NCBI RefSeq assembly: GCF_023101765.2
Contig: NC_064226.1
Span: 9,679,251 to 9,743,250 of the forward strand
Origin: Spodoptera frugiperda
Taxonomy: Eukaryota; Arthropoda; Insecta; Lepidoptera; Noctuidae
Direction: 5' to 3'
Length of the DNA: 64,000 bases
In this document: positions 27,070 through 37,065 of the stretch, piece after piece
Numbering within the stretch: position 1 is the stretch's first letter
Layout of the letters: each line of letters begins with the position of its first letter
The notes under the pieces: model-generated
Seen by the model: only the letters and a program-made list of their open reading frames with translations
Told to the model about the DNA's origin: nothing
Databases searched by the model: none
Position numbers and translations under genes: made by a program

Positions 27070-27811
27070 CGACACCAGCAATTTATACTACGCTAACTCG
27101 AAATTTGGAAAAAACTTTTTTTATGCCAAGTTGCTTAAAATATGTGTTTACATACGTCATAAAAAAATTGAAAAGAAATGTGCAAAAATAAGAAAGTTAC
27201 AAATCTTATAAAACGCTAAGTAAAGGTATTTTTTGAAATCACTCGATTTATATTACGCCAACTATTATTAGCGGAGTGTGCGCGCGGATCACTTTGGTCA
27301 AAATCCGTGCAACACTGCACTAACTCATAGTTAGCGTAGTTTAGTGCGTTCGTGTGTATAATTGTTCGTTTGTAAAATGAACGACTTAGCGACTTTTACA
27401 TAGTAAATACTTATGTGTTAACGTATTAATTAATTTATTAATGGTACGTTGACTATTCTTTTTGTAAGTAAGTACATGTTCTTTATAAAATATTGAAATA
27501 TGCATCAGATGATTGATCATGCACTACGACGTGTTTGTACTACACTACGCTAACATTAGTTAGACGTGTATAAGATGTAAAATTTTTTTGATGAATTACG
27601 TTTATATACGGCTAACTTGCGCTAAATCAAAAAATAGAAATAATTAAGGAAATATAAATATGAGATATTACAATGAATAAATTAAATATTAAGCATACCA
27701 AATTTCAAAAAAGTATCTTAATTAATGTACAAGTTATCACGTTTTTCCCTTTAAACGCCTCTACTGTAAAGTACGCTTTTTGAGTTAGCGCAGTATAAAT
27801 TGCTGGTGTCG
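27070..27811. mobile_element. 742-bp non-autonomous TIR DNA transposon
   Basis: Ends in 30-bp terminal inverted repeats with one mismatch, starting CGACACCAGCAATTTATACT on both sides, and is flanked by AAAT at 27066-27069 and 27812-27815. The interior is AT-rich without a long ORF. It carries repeated TTAGCG/CGCTAA-type motifs near both ends and in the middle (about 27257, 27330, 27380, 27545, 27605), as expected of transposase-binding or subterminal repeats. A 4-bp AAAT target duplication does not fit mariner (TA), piggyBac (TTAA) or hAT (8 bp), so the superfamily is unresolved. Confidence 0.85.
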
Positions 27812-29235
27812 AAATCTGGAAACAGTAAACAAAAAGCCGACACTCCAATAAAAAGTCGATTCAAAGTTTTACAAACAAAAGTAAACGACGGCTATTGGCA
27901 GACACAGGCACAATAATTTAGTACGCACCATGTGCCGGTTACTAACGCGTTTTGTTTACACCCTACTGCTACACACACCATATATGTGAACTACAAGTAT
28001 AAATGGTGAATCAGAAGTAGATTCTACAGTATTCCCGGCGAAAATTCCCAAAACGGGATCGGAATATCAATTGCTTTCCTGCCCAATTTCCCTGCAAATT
28101 GCCACAGAATATTGTGCCGCGAAATATCTAATATTTGCATAACACCACGTGCGTGTAAAAAAAAAAGTTAAGTGAAAGTGAACCTCGTAACAGGTGTCAT
28201 TTATTTTGTTTGTCTAGTTGGGCCTGTGACTAGGTAATGGAGGGGTGCTTGGTTAAATTTATTGCCGGGCAATCTATTATTCGGTTCAAACATACAATGT
28301 TTGAAGCTGATCTCTGGTTGGATTTTTTATAAATATCTCTTACTCTAACTTAACTATCTTGACTCAAATGTGTACGGTACTAAAAGTGACAGACTGTCAG
28401 AAAATTACATAATACGGGCCCAAACCCTGTTACGGTTTATATGACAGATGGCAGTGGCTTTGCGTACAATGCCAATACATCTGAAAGGGTAAAGAAAAAG
28501 TTTTTAGTTTTGCAAATGTTTGACTATTTCTAGTTATTGGAAGCAATGTGGCATATTCTCAGAATTTGTTGTTGAATAAATAAATTTTTATCTCGTACGG
28601 ATATAACGGATAGAACTGTTTGCAAATTTTGTACAATTGTTTTAAATTGCTATTATGAGGAATGATACTGTTTCTTTCTTGTTAGACGTATAGATCTCGT
28701 TTCAGACAGGTACTTACAGATATCAAATAAAAGCAACTTTGTATTCATGAGTATGAGCTATGAGTGTATCATAAGTCTTTTAAATTCTAAACTAAACCAC
28801 AGCATTAATCTCAATTACCTATGTCTGACTATTTTTATCTAACAAAAACATAAGAAAATACCTACTACCCTGACCATTTTGGAAAGTGAGCCCAGGAAAA
28901 TTATCCGTGATCCAACATAAGTAAACAATTTGGGTTCGATAAAATTTTCATCATCCGGTATTCATTAGTACGTCAGGCGTCAGCCGGTCATCATGACTCG
29001 CCTTTTTCCTTGAATTAAATTTGACCCCAGTCCCTCATCACACCTAAGTGGAATACGGCAACGTTCGCTACCTACAGAACCTGAGTACATGATACAATGA
29101 GGTCACCCTTCATTATTTTTAACTCATAATTATACTTTTTGTTTGTTAAAATGTTATAATCATTTTTGTGTGATGCTTGTTGTTATTTTACTCATTGTTT
29201 AGAATGGGTACATTTATGTGTATACTGGAATACAG

Positions 29236-29355
29236 TACCTTTAGTATGAGTTTGTTTTATGTTTAAAGTAATTGAAACGCGAGCTTGTTCGGTGCTTTGA
29301 TTGGTTCGTTTATTGTAGCCGGCCAATCAGAACGCCGTAACTCGTATTAAAGGTA
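29236..29355. mobile_element. 120-bp palindromic MITE candidate
   Basis: The termini TACCTTTAGTATGAGT and their near inverted copy (two transitions) bound 120 bp with an inner inverted repeat around CCAATCA. CAG is present directly outside both ends. No ORF. The family is unresolved. Confidence 0.5.
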
Positions 29356-29946
29356 CAGGTCTGTATTATCAGCTCACACATATCATACATATCTAGTTAC
29401 TACACGAGATTTTCAAATTAACATTTGAATATTTAACAGTAGAATCAGAAAAACAAATTAACTTTATGTTAACACTAGTATTTATCAACAGACGCTTAAC
29501 AAATTATGAATTCCCAGTATAGTATAAAAGCCAGATTGTACAGAATATGAGTTTGTCTAGACGCACCAACCTGTATAAATACATTTCAGTCCATTCCAGG
29601 AATGGACAGAGACTTGTTATTTTTATTTATATAAAATTGGTGCGAGGTGATTCCCAAATGAGTTCAGGTTTCATCCGTCCGTCTGCCCGTCACCATTGAT
29701 TAAATTATTCAGTGTTCACTGTTCTGTTTTTAACATCTGACCGTTGGGACCTCGATCTTTATTTAGCCTACTAGAGAGCTCTGTGACTAATTTATGTTTG
29801 TTTGAATTAGACCTGTTATTTTTATATATTTTTTTTTGGTTGATGAAACTCTGATAGACTTATTATTGGTTGTTTATTATAAGGAGCACGGACTACGTCA
29901 TGTTTCTAAAATGGGCAACCACCTATATTGGTAGCAAAGTCCTAAG

Positions 29947-30065
29947 GCAGCGTCACGCCTTTTTATCCCCGAAGGGATAGGCAGGGGTGCACATTAGCCA
30001 CCTGCCAAGTGTAGGAATTAGGGCAACATCAATGTAGGATGCCATTATACAATGGTAGATTTCTT
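29947..30065 (-). repeat. SINE family B fragment (body)
   Basis: Contains agcgtcacgcctttttatcc, then ccgaagggataggcaggggt and gcacatta, matching the body of the full copy, then diverges. Confidence 0.6.
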
Positions 30066-31784
30066 CTGGCTGATCGTGAGCATGGTGTTTAGTAGTAAAA
30101 TCACTTTCAGAGTCTGGTGAAATATGAACATATAATACGCGTGATAATTATGTTATGTATAGAAATAAGAATTCGAGGAAACTGTACGTACATTCTGTAA
30201 TTACTCGTAAATGTGGAAGCCTGATATGTACATGTATCATTTAATTAAGTTGGTACTTGTATCCGAGAAGAGTTCGTGTATTAATTAAAGTCACGTGGAC
30301 TAATAACTGAAATAGGCAATGAGGCTCATATCAGGCACTGTTTATGAACCAATATACGTATTAGTAAACTTTGCTCTGTTAATTTCACCGATATAAATCA
30401 GATTGAACAGGCGTGGTTAATCAATTTCGCCTTTATGAAGAATTCTCGACATTGTTCCATAGATATTGAACATGTAGCTTTTAGAAATTCCAGGAATTAA
30501 CCTAGTGCCAATGTGATTTCGGTCTATATTCCGAAACAAATATGGTAGGCTGGAGTTACGTAATTTAATAATTGGCTTGTCGACAGAAATAACAGTAACG
30601 TACGTTCAACGTAAAGCAAACTCGTACTAAGGGTGCAGATTCTCGCAATTCTTGGTTGTATTTTATGAAAATAAATGAATCCTAAATTTATGAATATCTA
30701 TGTAATAATATAGGTATAATCGTAAGGGTTATTTGTGTAATTAAAGATAAATAAGGAAAATAAACAGGCATTTGAAGAGGTCAGTAAAAGGTTACAAACG
30801 AACGTGGTCGAGCCGATTGTCAAATACTAACATAGTTTTATCAAATGAAATACTACGGTACGTAAAAATGTTACCTTTTGTATAAAACTTACTACTATGT
30901 ACATAGAAGTCGAAAAACCAGACAATTTTTTTCCAATAATTATAAGTTCAATATCTAGGAAAACAAGATCAAGTAATTTCTTCGAAACATTTTAAAAAAT
31001 ATTCCTACAATCTAAAAGTATGTATGTGTGCTAAAGGACAAAAGAAGTAGTCTAAGTACCTACTTAAGTACCGTAAACAAGAAAACGTACACAAAATATT
31101 AACATTAAGCACTAACTTATGTTATTTATAGTCATTTTTCGAGATTTTTCGACGTATTTCGCTTTCCCGCGGGAGTCGTAAATAAAGTCAAGTGGATGGG
31201 AAGCAAAATTTGAAAATTCTCATGTACATTATAATGTTAAGATCGTTCTGATACATGTATATGAATGCACTGGTAGGCACTCGTTCGGTACTTTGTAACT
31301 TTTATGCAGTGCTCAGAAGAGTTTAAATTATGTTTCAGTCTTGTTATTTCTCGTAACTTTTATTCGGTGACCGGCTGCTTTTAGTATTTTCTGCTTCTTT
31401 AGAATTTAATGGGATTTTTAGTGTAGTTAGTAGCGCTAGTGTCGTGTTATGTCTATATTTACTTCATTTTTTTAAATACGGTGATTAAGAATACGATTTG
31501 ATAAATAGGATTATATCGTATACGTATACGTTTATAGATGATGTTTACATTTTTTCAATTCCTTGAGTAGCGTCTAAGTATGTTATTAAGACTTATTTTT
31601 CTTCGCTGTACAAAAATAGAACATTTTTGTTGAGTACAGCTCAAGTTCTAGTTATTTCGATGATTAAAACTCTAAGTATAAAATTAACACATTGAACGCC
31701 GTGGTGGTCACCGGTGATCGACGGTAGCGGAGGATTTGCCTTCAATAGTTTTCTATTGACAGTTAAAAACTTAACTACAGTTTT
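30066..31784. other. AT-rich DNA, nothing recognised
   Basis: No ORF above 60 codons, no repeat family recognised. Confidence 0.45.
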
Positions 31785-32060
31785 CATACCTTTTTAAACA
31801 ACGATCATCATACCTATGTCACTCCAATTCAAATACAAACCAAAACCACTACACACTAACAAACGCAAACACAAATGAATGTAACAATAGTTAAAGAGAG
31901 GGAACTAGAGAGAGAATGTAAAGTAGGTGTATTATTAGTTGTAACGATAGTTTTCATAGTTTTCATACCTTTTTAAACAAATATACGATCATCATACCTA
32001 TATCATTCCAATCCAAATACAAACCAAACCCACTACAGACTAATAAACTCAAACAGTAGT
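31785..32060. repeat. Tandemly duplicated ~184-bp unit
   Basis: cagttttcatacctttttaa, cgatcatcatacctat and caaatacaaaccaaa recur about 184 bp apart (near 31785 and 31965), the second copy being partial. Between them lies a gaatgtaacaatagtt ... gagagaatgtaaagtaggt stretch that recurs at 38991. Confidence 0.7.
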
Positions 32061-32093
32061 GTATAATTTACTGTCCAAAGCGATATTAACAAT

Positions 32094-32299
32094 AGAGGAG
32101 TTGGCGACCCTCGACTGGCTGCGAGCGGAGCGGTTACGGGTTGACGTGTCGAGTGCATCCGAGTGTCCACTTCGTGAGCGATACAAGTCCGGACAACGAC
32201 CACACTAGACCCCGAGTCTTGTTTGAAAAGGTGAATCCGTTTATGGAATAAAACCAGGTTTTGTTGTACTGCTTCAGTTAATTGAAGGGCCCTTTTTGT
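32094..32299. repeat. Left copy of ~200-bp unit flanking the copia element
   Basis: From TGGCGACC at 32102 to CCTTTTTGT at 32299, the unit matches 37070-37271 except for a 4-bp indel (gcggagcgg versus gcggaccaggcgg) and one G/A change. It has no evident ORF. Its first bases resemble a tRNA-Arg-type primer-binding site of the mdg1/412 kind, and it ends near GAAGGGCCC. It could therefore be an internal leader fragment of another LTR element. That reading is inference only. Confidence 0.85.
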
Positions 32300-32310
32300 G
32301 ATGGTTATAC

Positions 32311-32541
32311 GAAATTAACGTGGTAAATGAAAAATATTGTGGATATTTCAGCAGATTTAATTGTTCTTCAACCGATTATAGAAACTTTCATACAAGAGAT
32401 ACGAGCATAGACTAAGGAAAAATACCGGCTGTCAAAAATGACAGTTAACCTTTTTTTTTTTTTTTTTTTTTATAGCGACCAGTTCTACTTTATAATAAAT
32501 ATAGGTTGTGTTTACAAACCAGAAAAACAATCTTTCCAACA
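32311..32541 (-). repeat. 3' LTR of the copia element, outer end altered
   Basis: Nearly identical to the 5' LTR over about 230 bp, with a 21-base poly-T tract (plus strand) where the other copy has CCC plus 19 T. The inner end carries the expected TGTTGG (minus strand). At the outer end, the five bases that should complete the LTR read tatac instead of tgttg. Either the terminus was lost or it was replaced during a rearrangement. Confidence 0.92.
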
Positions 32542-32550
32542 CTGGCCCTT
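32542..32550 (-). promoter_or_regulatory. Polypurine tract candidate
   Basis: The minus strand reads AAGGGCCAG immediately before the TGTTGG start of the 3' LTR. This is the position and approximate composition expected for the plus-strand primer, although two pyrimidines interrupt it. Confidence 0.6.
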
Positions 32551-32792
32551 AAACACAAGCTGAACTATATTTCACAATATAAAAGAAAAACAACAAAGGC
32601 ATATTTCCTAACCATGGTTCACATCTCACCAATTAACATACATCTAACATCAGTATTACATATAAGTTACACAGTTAAGACTTGCATAAAACATAACACT
32701 CGGACTGAGATACATTCTCATATGTTACAGTTTTATCAATTAAAACAAACTCAAAAGAAAATATATTCAGTTATAAAACCAACAAAAGGAAC

Positions 32793-35700
32793 TTAAATTA
32801 CAGTTAGCATCTGGCTTACAAACTTGTTATGTTTCTCTTTACAAAGTGCTTTGGTTAGTACATCCGCTAACATAACTATAGTTGACAAGTATTTAATTTC
32901 AACAATACCTTTAGTTACAATCTCCTTAATAAAATGATGACGTATGTCAATGTGCTTTGTTCTAGAATGAAATATAAAGTTTTTACACAGTTTTATAGCT
33001 GATTGATTATCATTATAAATCGTGATTTTAGGCTTGGTACCAAATATTTCGAATATGAACTGTCTAATGAAAAGAGCTTCCTTACATGTGTCTGACAACG
33101 CCATGTACTCTGCCTCGGTACTAGATAGAGCAACAGTGCGTTGCTTACGACTCTCCCAAGCGACGACAGACTCACCAACAGTGAAAACAAAGCCTGTGTA
33201 GGACTTACGGTCTATGTTGTCTGACGCCCAGTCCGCATCAGCATAAGCTGAAATGTTCATGCCTGTTTTAGAAAAAACAAGATTAAAGTTAATTGTACCT
33301 TTCAAATATCGTAGGATTCTTTTGGCAGCCTTCCAGTGACTTTCGCCGAAGCAATCGTTGAATTGGCTGAGATAGCCGACTGCATGACTTATATCAGGCC
33401 TTGTGCAAACTGCCACATACATTAGCGAACCTATCAAACCTCTGTAGTCGTAGGTTCCTTCTTGTTTAGGTTCCTTGGCAAGTTTCAATCCTGTCTCCAT
33501 GGGTGTCGCAATAGCGTTACAATCCTCCATTCGAAACTTCTTCAATATCTTCTGTATGTAGTTTGATTGATTGAGGTAAATTTTATCATCTTTCCTCATC
33601 AACTTCATTCCAATTATAAGCTTAGCTGGCCCAAGATCAGTGATGTCAAACTCATCCTGCAATTCTTTCTTTATATTATCTTTCCCTGGGAAATTCGGGG
33701 AGGAAAATATAATCAGATCGTCTACATACAATGCTATGATCATCATCAATCCATTTTCACTCTTAGAGTAAACACAGGGCTCAGAAGTCAAGCGTTTAAA
33801 CTTCAACTTGTTACATAGAACCTTGGTAATCTTGTCATACCATGATTTGGATGCCTGTTTAAGGCCATAAACAGCCTTATTCAGCTTATATACCATTTCT
33901 TCACTCCCTTTGACCTTGAAACATTCTGGCTGCTCCATGTATACTGTTTCTTCCAGGTCTCCATTTAGGAAAGCTGTTTTTACATCCAGGTGTTCTATGT
34001 CTAAGTTATACTCTGCCGCCATTGCAAGCAGCATCCTGATTGTTGAGTATCGCACAACCGGTGAAAAGGTATCTTGGTAATCTATCCCATATTTCTGTGT
34101 ATACCCTTTTGCAACCAAACGAGTTTTAAATTTCAATAGCTCACCATCAGCACCATACTTCTTTTTAAAAATCCATTTGCATTGAACGGGCTTATGGCTT
34201 GGGTCACGTTTTGTCAGAGTCCAACATTTATTTTTAATAAATGAGTCATACTCATCAGTCATTGCCCTGCGCCAGCTGTCTGAATCTGGTCCATTCAGCG
34301 CCTCGGTTGCAGTCTGAGGTTCATCAGGGTTACTGTCGACCGGTCCCACAAAATTAGCCTGCAGGGGAGACTCAGGAGCTGCTTCATAGGAGGTGTCTGA
34401 CTGCTCCGCCTCAGCTATTGAGTCTTCACCTGGAATATAAGTTTCATCCGAACAATTCTCTGTTTCATCACTTAGGTCTTCGCTCTCAGAGTCATTTATT
34501 GTGTATGTGCTGACTCTTTGCTCATTCTGTGATAATCTCATGTCATCAGAAACATCAGAACTCACACTGGATGACTCTGATTGCTGAATTTCATCTGAAT
34601 TCAGATTGTTGAAGTCAACAATTGTATGCTGATCAACATTTTCATCATGTGACATTTTTTTGTTACAGAATTTATTTTCTAAAAATACGACATTACGAGA
34701 ATTGACACATTTTATGGGATTATCAGGATCAATTAATCGGTATCCCTTGGACTCTTCATTGTAACCCACAAATATGTATGGTTTACTTTTAGAATCAAGT
34801 TTTCTTCTATTCTTCACAATAGAATATGCAACACAACCAAAAATTCTTAAATGGTTTAGATTTACCTTTTTACTAGTCCATTTCTCTTCAGGGGTTACTC
34901 CAGCAACAGCTTTCGTAGGACTTCTGTTCTTTAGGTAAACTGCTGTGTTGACCGCCTCAGCCCAGAATTTCATTCCGAGTCCAGCATCTCGCAGAAGACA
35001 TCTAGCCTTCTCCATAACGGTCCTGTTGGCGCGTTCTGCAACGCCATTCTGTTGTGGACAGTCTGGTATCGTTTTCTGATGCTTGATTCCACATGTCTTG
35101 ACGTATTCCTGAAACTTAGAACTCATATATTCTCCGCCTCTATCACTTCTGAGTACTTTTAATTTCTTTCCTGTTTCATTTTCGACAAGGGCTTTAAATT
35201 GTTTGAAATATTCAAAAGTCTCATCTTTCGATTTCAAAAAATAAATAAACTGCTTCCTTGTGTAATCATCAATGAAACTGAGAAAATATTTAGCACCACC
35301 TAGAGATGACTGTTGCATGGGACCACAAAGGTCTGTATGAACCAAACCAAGTACCTCTGTAGCTCTACTACACGACCTTTTGGGAAAAGGAAGCTTACTC
35401 TGCTTCCCTTCTACACATGCAACACACTGCTGAAAATTAGAAGTGTTAAAAGAAATGCCATTTGCCATACCTTTTTGAAGTAGTTGCATATTTCTGGAAT
35501 TCAGGTGGCCGAGACGTCTGTGCCACAACTCCTGGGATGATAAATCCACTGCTGCTGATGCCATCATAGAACACTCCTGTTCCACAGAACAGCCGCTGTC
35601 TGACACGGTATCAAGCTGATACATACCATTGACTTGCGTACCAGTAGCTAAAATTTCATCATTGTCGCAAATAGTACATGAATTACTATTAAAAGTGACA

Positions 35701-36719
35701 ACATATCCCTTTTTGGTCATAGCACTGACAGACAACAGGTTAGTACTTAAATTAGGTACATAATAAGTATCACTTATTGTCCTTACGCAGTCTTTCAATT
35801 TAATCTGCACTTCCCCTAAGCCCGCTGTTGTTAACCTTTCACCGTTTGCTATGCTTACATCTACGGATTTACTACGGTTGCACTTCATCACTTTTTCACT
35901 ATTACACATATGATTTGTCGCTCCAGAGTCTATGTACCACACATCACTATTCACTTTCACCGAGAGAGCCGTCAGAAGGGTCTTTTTGTTCCTCGCTGAC
36001 TTCTTCACTGGATTTCTCTGGGTCGGTGGGTCATTCTCTTGGTTTTGTACTTTGGCTGGTCCTTTTTTCTTCGGACAGTTCCTTATCATATGTCCCTTGG
36101 CACCGCAACCGTAACACTTAGGTTGCTTCTGTGTGATGAGTGCTGTTTCTTCAGATTTTTCTTCCCGTCTTTGGGTTTCCTGAAGTAATTTTTGTGAGAT
36201 GATTTCCGTAGATAGTTTGGAAGTTGAATGCTCAATCGCCATGATCAGTGGGTCGTAGTCATCTGTGAGCCCACTCAGCATGATGACTGCAACGAATTCG
36301 TCGTCCAGTGGCGATTCAATTTCATGGAGTTGATGTGAAATTTCTTTTATTTTGTTCAAGTAGACTTCCATTGAACTATTCTCCGACAGCTTAGTACTGA
36401 AGAGGCTACGCAGTAAACCTAGCCTTCTGCTCAGGCCACGTCCCTCGTAGGCTTTTTGCAGTATTTTCCACGCTTCATGTGCACTCTTCGCTGTACGAAT
36501 ATATGGAATTACAGCCGGTGTCACGGAAAGCGCAATGCGCGCCAACGCTTTGTCAACTTTTTTCTTGTCGCCATCTTCGCTGGGTTCTGCTTCCACGCAA
36601 TTCCATAATTCCTCGTGGATAAGCAACATGCGCATTGTAAACTTCCACGTGGAATAGTTTTCTGCACCTTTCAGTTTCTCAATGCCGGTTTGCCCGAACG
36701 CAATCGCCGTTGAAGCCAT
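32793..36719 (-). CDS. Copia-type Gag-Pol polyprotein (1308 aa from the ATG)
   Basis: A retrotransposon polyprotein supplying capsid, protease, integrase and reverse transcriptase/RNase H for cytoplasmic particle assembly and reintegration. Numbered from the ATG at 36719: UBN2-type Gag in about 1-200; CCHC zinc knuckle 202-215 (CYGCGAKGHMIRNC); aspartic protease motif DSGA at 264-267; integrase zinc-binding H400/H405/C432/C435; integrase core D463, D526, E562 (last spacing 35); reverse transcriptase with the first catalytic Asp in LDVKTAFLNG (D912) and YVDD at 998-1001; RNase H acidic residues in ADADW, STEAEYMA and YNDNQSA (1237). The length fits copia elements and I see no stop or frameshift. 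The frame stays open upstream to 36818, but that would need a GTG and would overlap the primer site. The ATG at 36719 has A at -3 and G at +4, and is followed by a typical Gag start. Gag and Pol share one frame, as in copia. Confidence 0.95.
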   Translation of the reverse strand: MASTAIAFGQTGIEKLKGAENYSTWKFTMRMLLIHEELWNCVEAEPSEDGDKKKVDKALARIALSVTPAVIPYIRTAKSAHEAWKILQKAYEGRGLSRRLGLLRSLFSTKLSENSSMEVYLNKIKEISHQLHEIESPLDDEFVAVIMLSGLTDDYDPLIMAIEHSTSKLSTEIISQKLLQETQRREEKSEETALITQKQPKCYGCGAKGHMIRNCPKKKGPAKVQNQENDPPTQRNPVKKSARNKKTLLTALSVKVNSDVWYIDSGATNHMCNSEKVMKCNRSKSVDVSIANGERLTTAGLGEVQIKLKDCVRTISDTYYVPNLSTNLLSVSAMTKKGYVVTFNSNSCTICDNDEILATGTQVNGMYQLDTVSDSGCSVEQECSMMASAAVDLSSQELWHRRLGHLNSRNMQLLQKGMANGISFNTSNFQQCVACVEGKQSKLPFPKRSCSRATEVLGLVHTDLCGPMQQSSLGGAKYFLSFIDDYTRKQFIYFLKSKDETFEYFKQFKALVENETGKKLKVLRSDRGGEYMSSKFQEYVKTCGIKHQKTIPDCPQQNGVAERANRTVMEKARCLLRDAGLGMKFWAEAVNTAVYLKNRSPTKAVAGVTPEEKWTSKKVNLNHLRIFGCVAYSIVKNRRKLDSKSKPYIFVGYNEESKGYRLIDPDNPIKCVNSRNVVFLENKFCNKKMSHDENVDQHTIVDFNNLNSDEIQQSESSSVSSDVSDDMRLSQNEQRVSTYTINDSESEDLSDETENCSDETYIPGEDSIAEAEQSDTSYEAAPESPLQANFVGPVDSNPDEPQTATEALNGPDSDSWRRAMTDEYDSFIKNKCWTLTKRDPSHKPVQCKWIFKKKYGADGELLKFKTRLVAKGYTQKYGIDYQDTFSPVVRYSTIRMLLAMAAEYNLDIEHLDVKTAFLNGDLEETVYMEQPECFKVKGSEEMVYKLNKAVYGLKQASKSWYDKITKVLCNKLKFKRLTSEPCVYSKSENGLMMIIALYVDDLIIFSSPNFPGKDNIKKELQDEFDITDLGPAKLIIGMKLMRKDDKIYLNQSNYIQKILKKFRMEDCNAIATPMETGLKLAKEPKQEGTYDYRGLIGSLMYVAVCTRPDISHAVGYLSQFNDCFGESHWKAAKRILRYLKGTINFNLVFSKTGMNISAYADADWASDNIDRKSYTGFVFTVGESVVAWESRKQRTVALSSTEAEYMALSDTCKEALFIRQFIFEIFGTKPKITIYNDNQSAIKLCKNFIFHSRTKHIDIRHHFIKEIVTKGIVEIKYLSTIVMLADVLTKALCKEKHNKFVSQMLTVI

Positions 36720-36812
36720 CTTTTCTTGAATGCCGGGACACGTTGCGTTGTGCCGGTAATTATTCCAAGTATGATGAATCTTACCAAAATATGAGTATTT
36801 TTCACTTTTACC

Positions 36813-36830
36813 AACCACGCTCTGCTACCA
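36813..36830 (-). promoter_or_regulatory. Primer-binding site, initiator tRNA-Met 3' end
   Basis: Directly inside the 5' LTR the minus strand reads TGGTAGCAGAGCGTGGTT. The first 11 bases pair with the conserved CTCTGCTACCA end of eukaryotic initiator tRNA-Met, and 16 of 18 match the longer 3' end as I recall it. Classic Drosophila copia primes from an internal tRNA-iMet fragment; this element instead targets the tRNA 3' end, as Ty1 and many other copia elements do. Confidence 0.85.
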
Positions 36831-37065
36831 TGTTGGAAATTAACGTGGTAAATGAAAAATATTGTGGATATTTCAGCAGATTTAATTGTTCTTCAACCGA
36901 TTATAGAAACTTTCATACAAGAGATACGAGCATAGACTAAGGAAAAATACCGGCTGTCAAAAATGACAGTTAACCCTTTTTTTTTTTTTTTTTTTATAGC
37001 GACCAGTTCTACTTTATAATAAATATAGGTTGTGTTTACAAACCAGAAAAACAATCTTTCCAACA
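36831..37065 (-). repeat. 5' LTR of the copia element (235 bp)
   Basis: Begins TGTTGGAAAG on the minus strand and ends TTTCCAACA, so it is closed by a 9-bp terminal inverted repeat with the TG...CA ends expected of LTRs. It holds a TATA-like CTATAAAAAA that runs into a 19-base A tract (minus strand), and a 6-bp-arm hairpin (36954-36969, CTGTCA/TGACAG). The internal boundary abuts the primer-binding site with no spacer. Confidence 0.93.

Larger units (their letters stand above)
32311..37065 (-). mobile_element. Ty1/copia LTR retrotransposon, apparently intact coding capacity
   Basis: Minus-strand element made of 5' LTR (36831-37065), primer-binding site (36813-36830), a single Gag-Pol frame (ATG at 36719, stop at 32793-32795), a short 3' untranslated stretch, a purine tract (32542-32550) and 3' LTR (32311-32541). 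Integrase lying before reverse transcriptase places it in the Ty1/copia superfamily. Reading both LTRs side by side, I see only one C/T change and a small length difference, both at the poly-T tract, so insertion or homogenisation is recent. The 3' LTR lacks the expected last five bases of its outer end, and no 5-bp target duplication is visible. A ~200-bp unit occurs directly repeated on both outer sides. Family-level naming is not possible by eye. Confidence 0.95.

Noticed and set aside
32506..36121. Several ORFs antisense or in other frames to Gag-Pol (for example 35828-36121, 33567-33818, 32993-33190)
   Set aside because: They overlap the clear polyprotein frame and have no domain of their own.
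36720..36818. GTG start for Gag-Pol at 36818
   Set aside because: It overlaps the primer-binding site; the ATG at 36719 has a good Kozak context and precedes typical Gag sequence.
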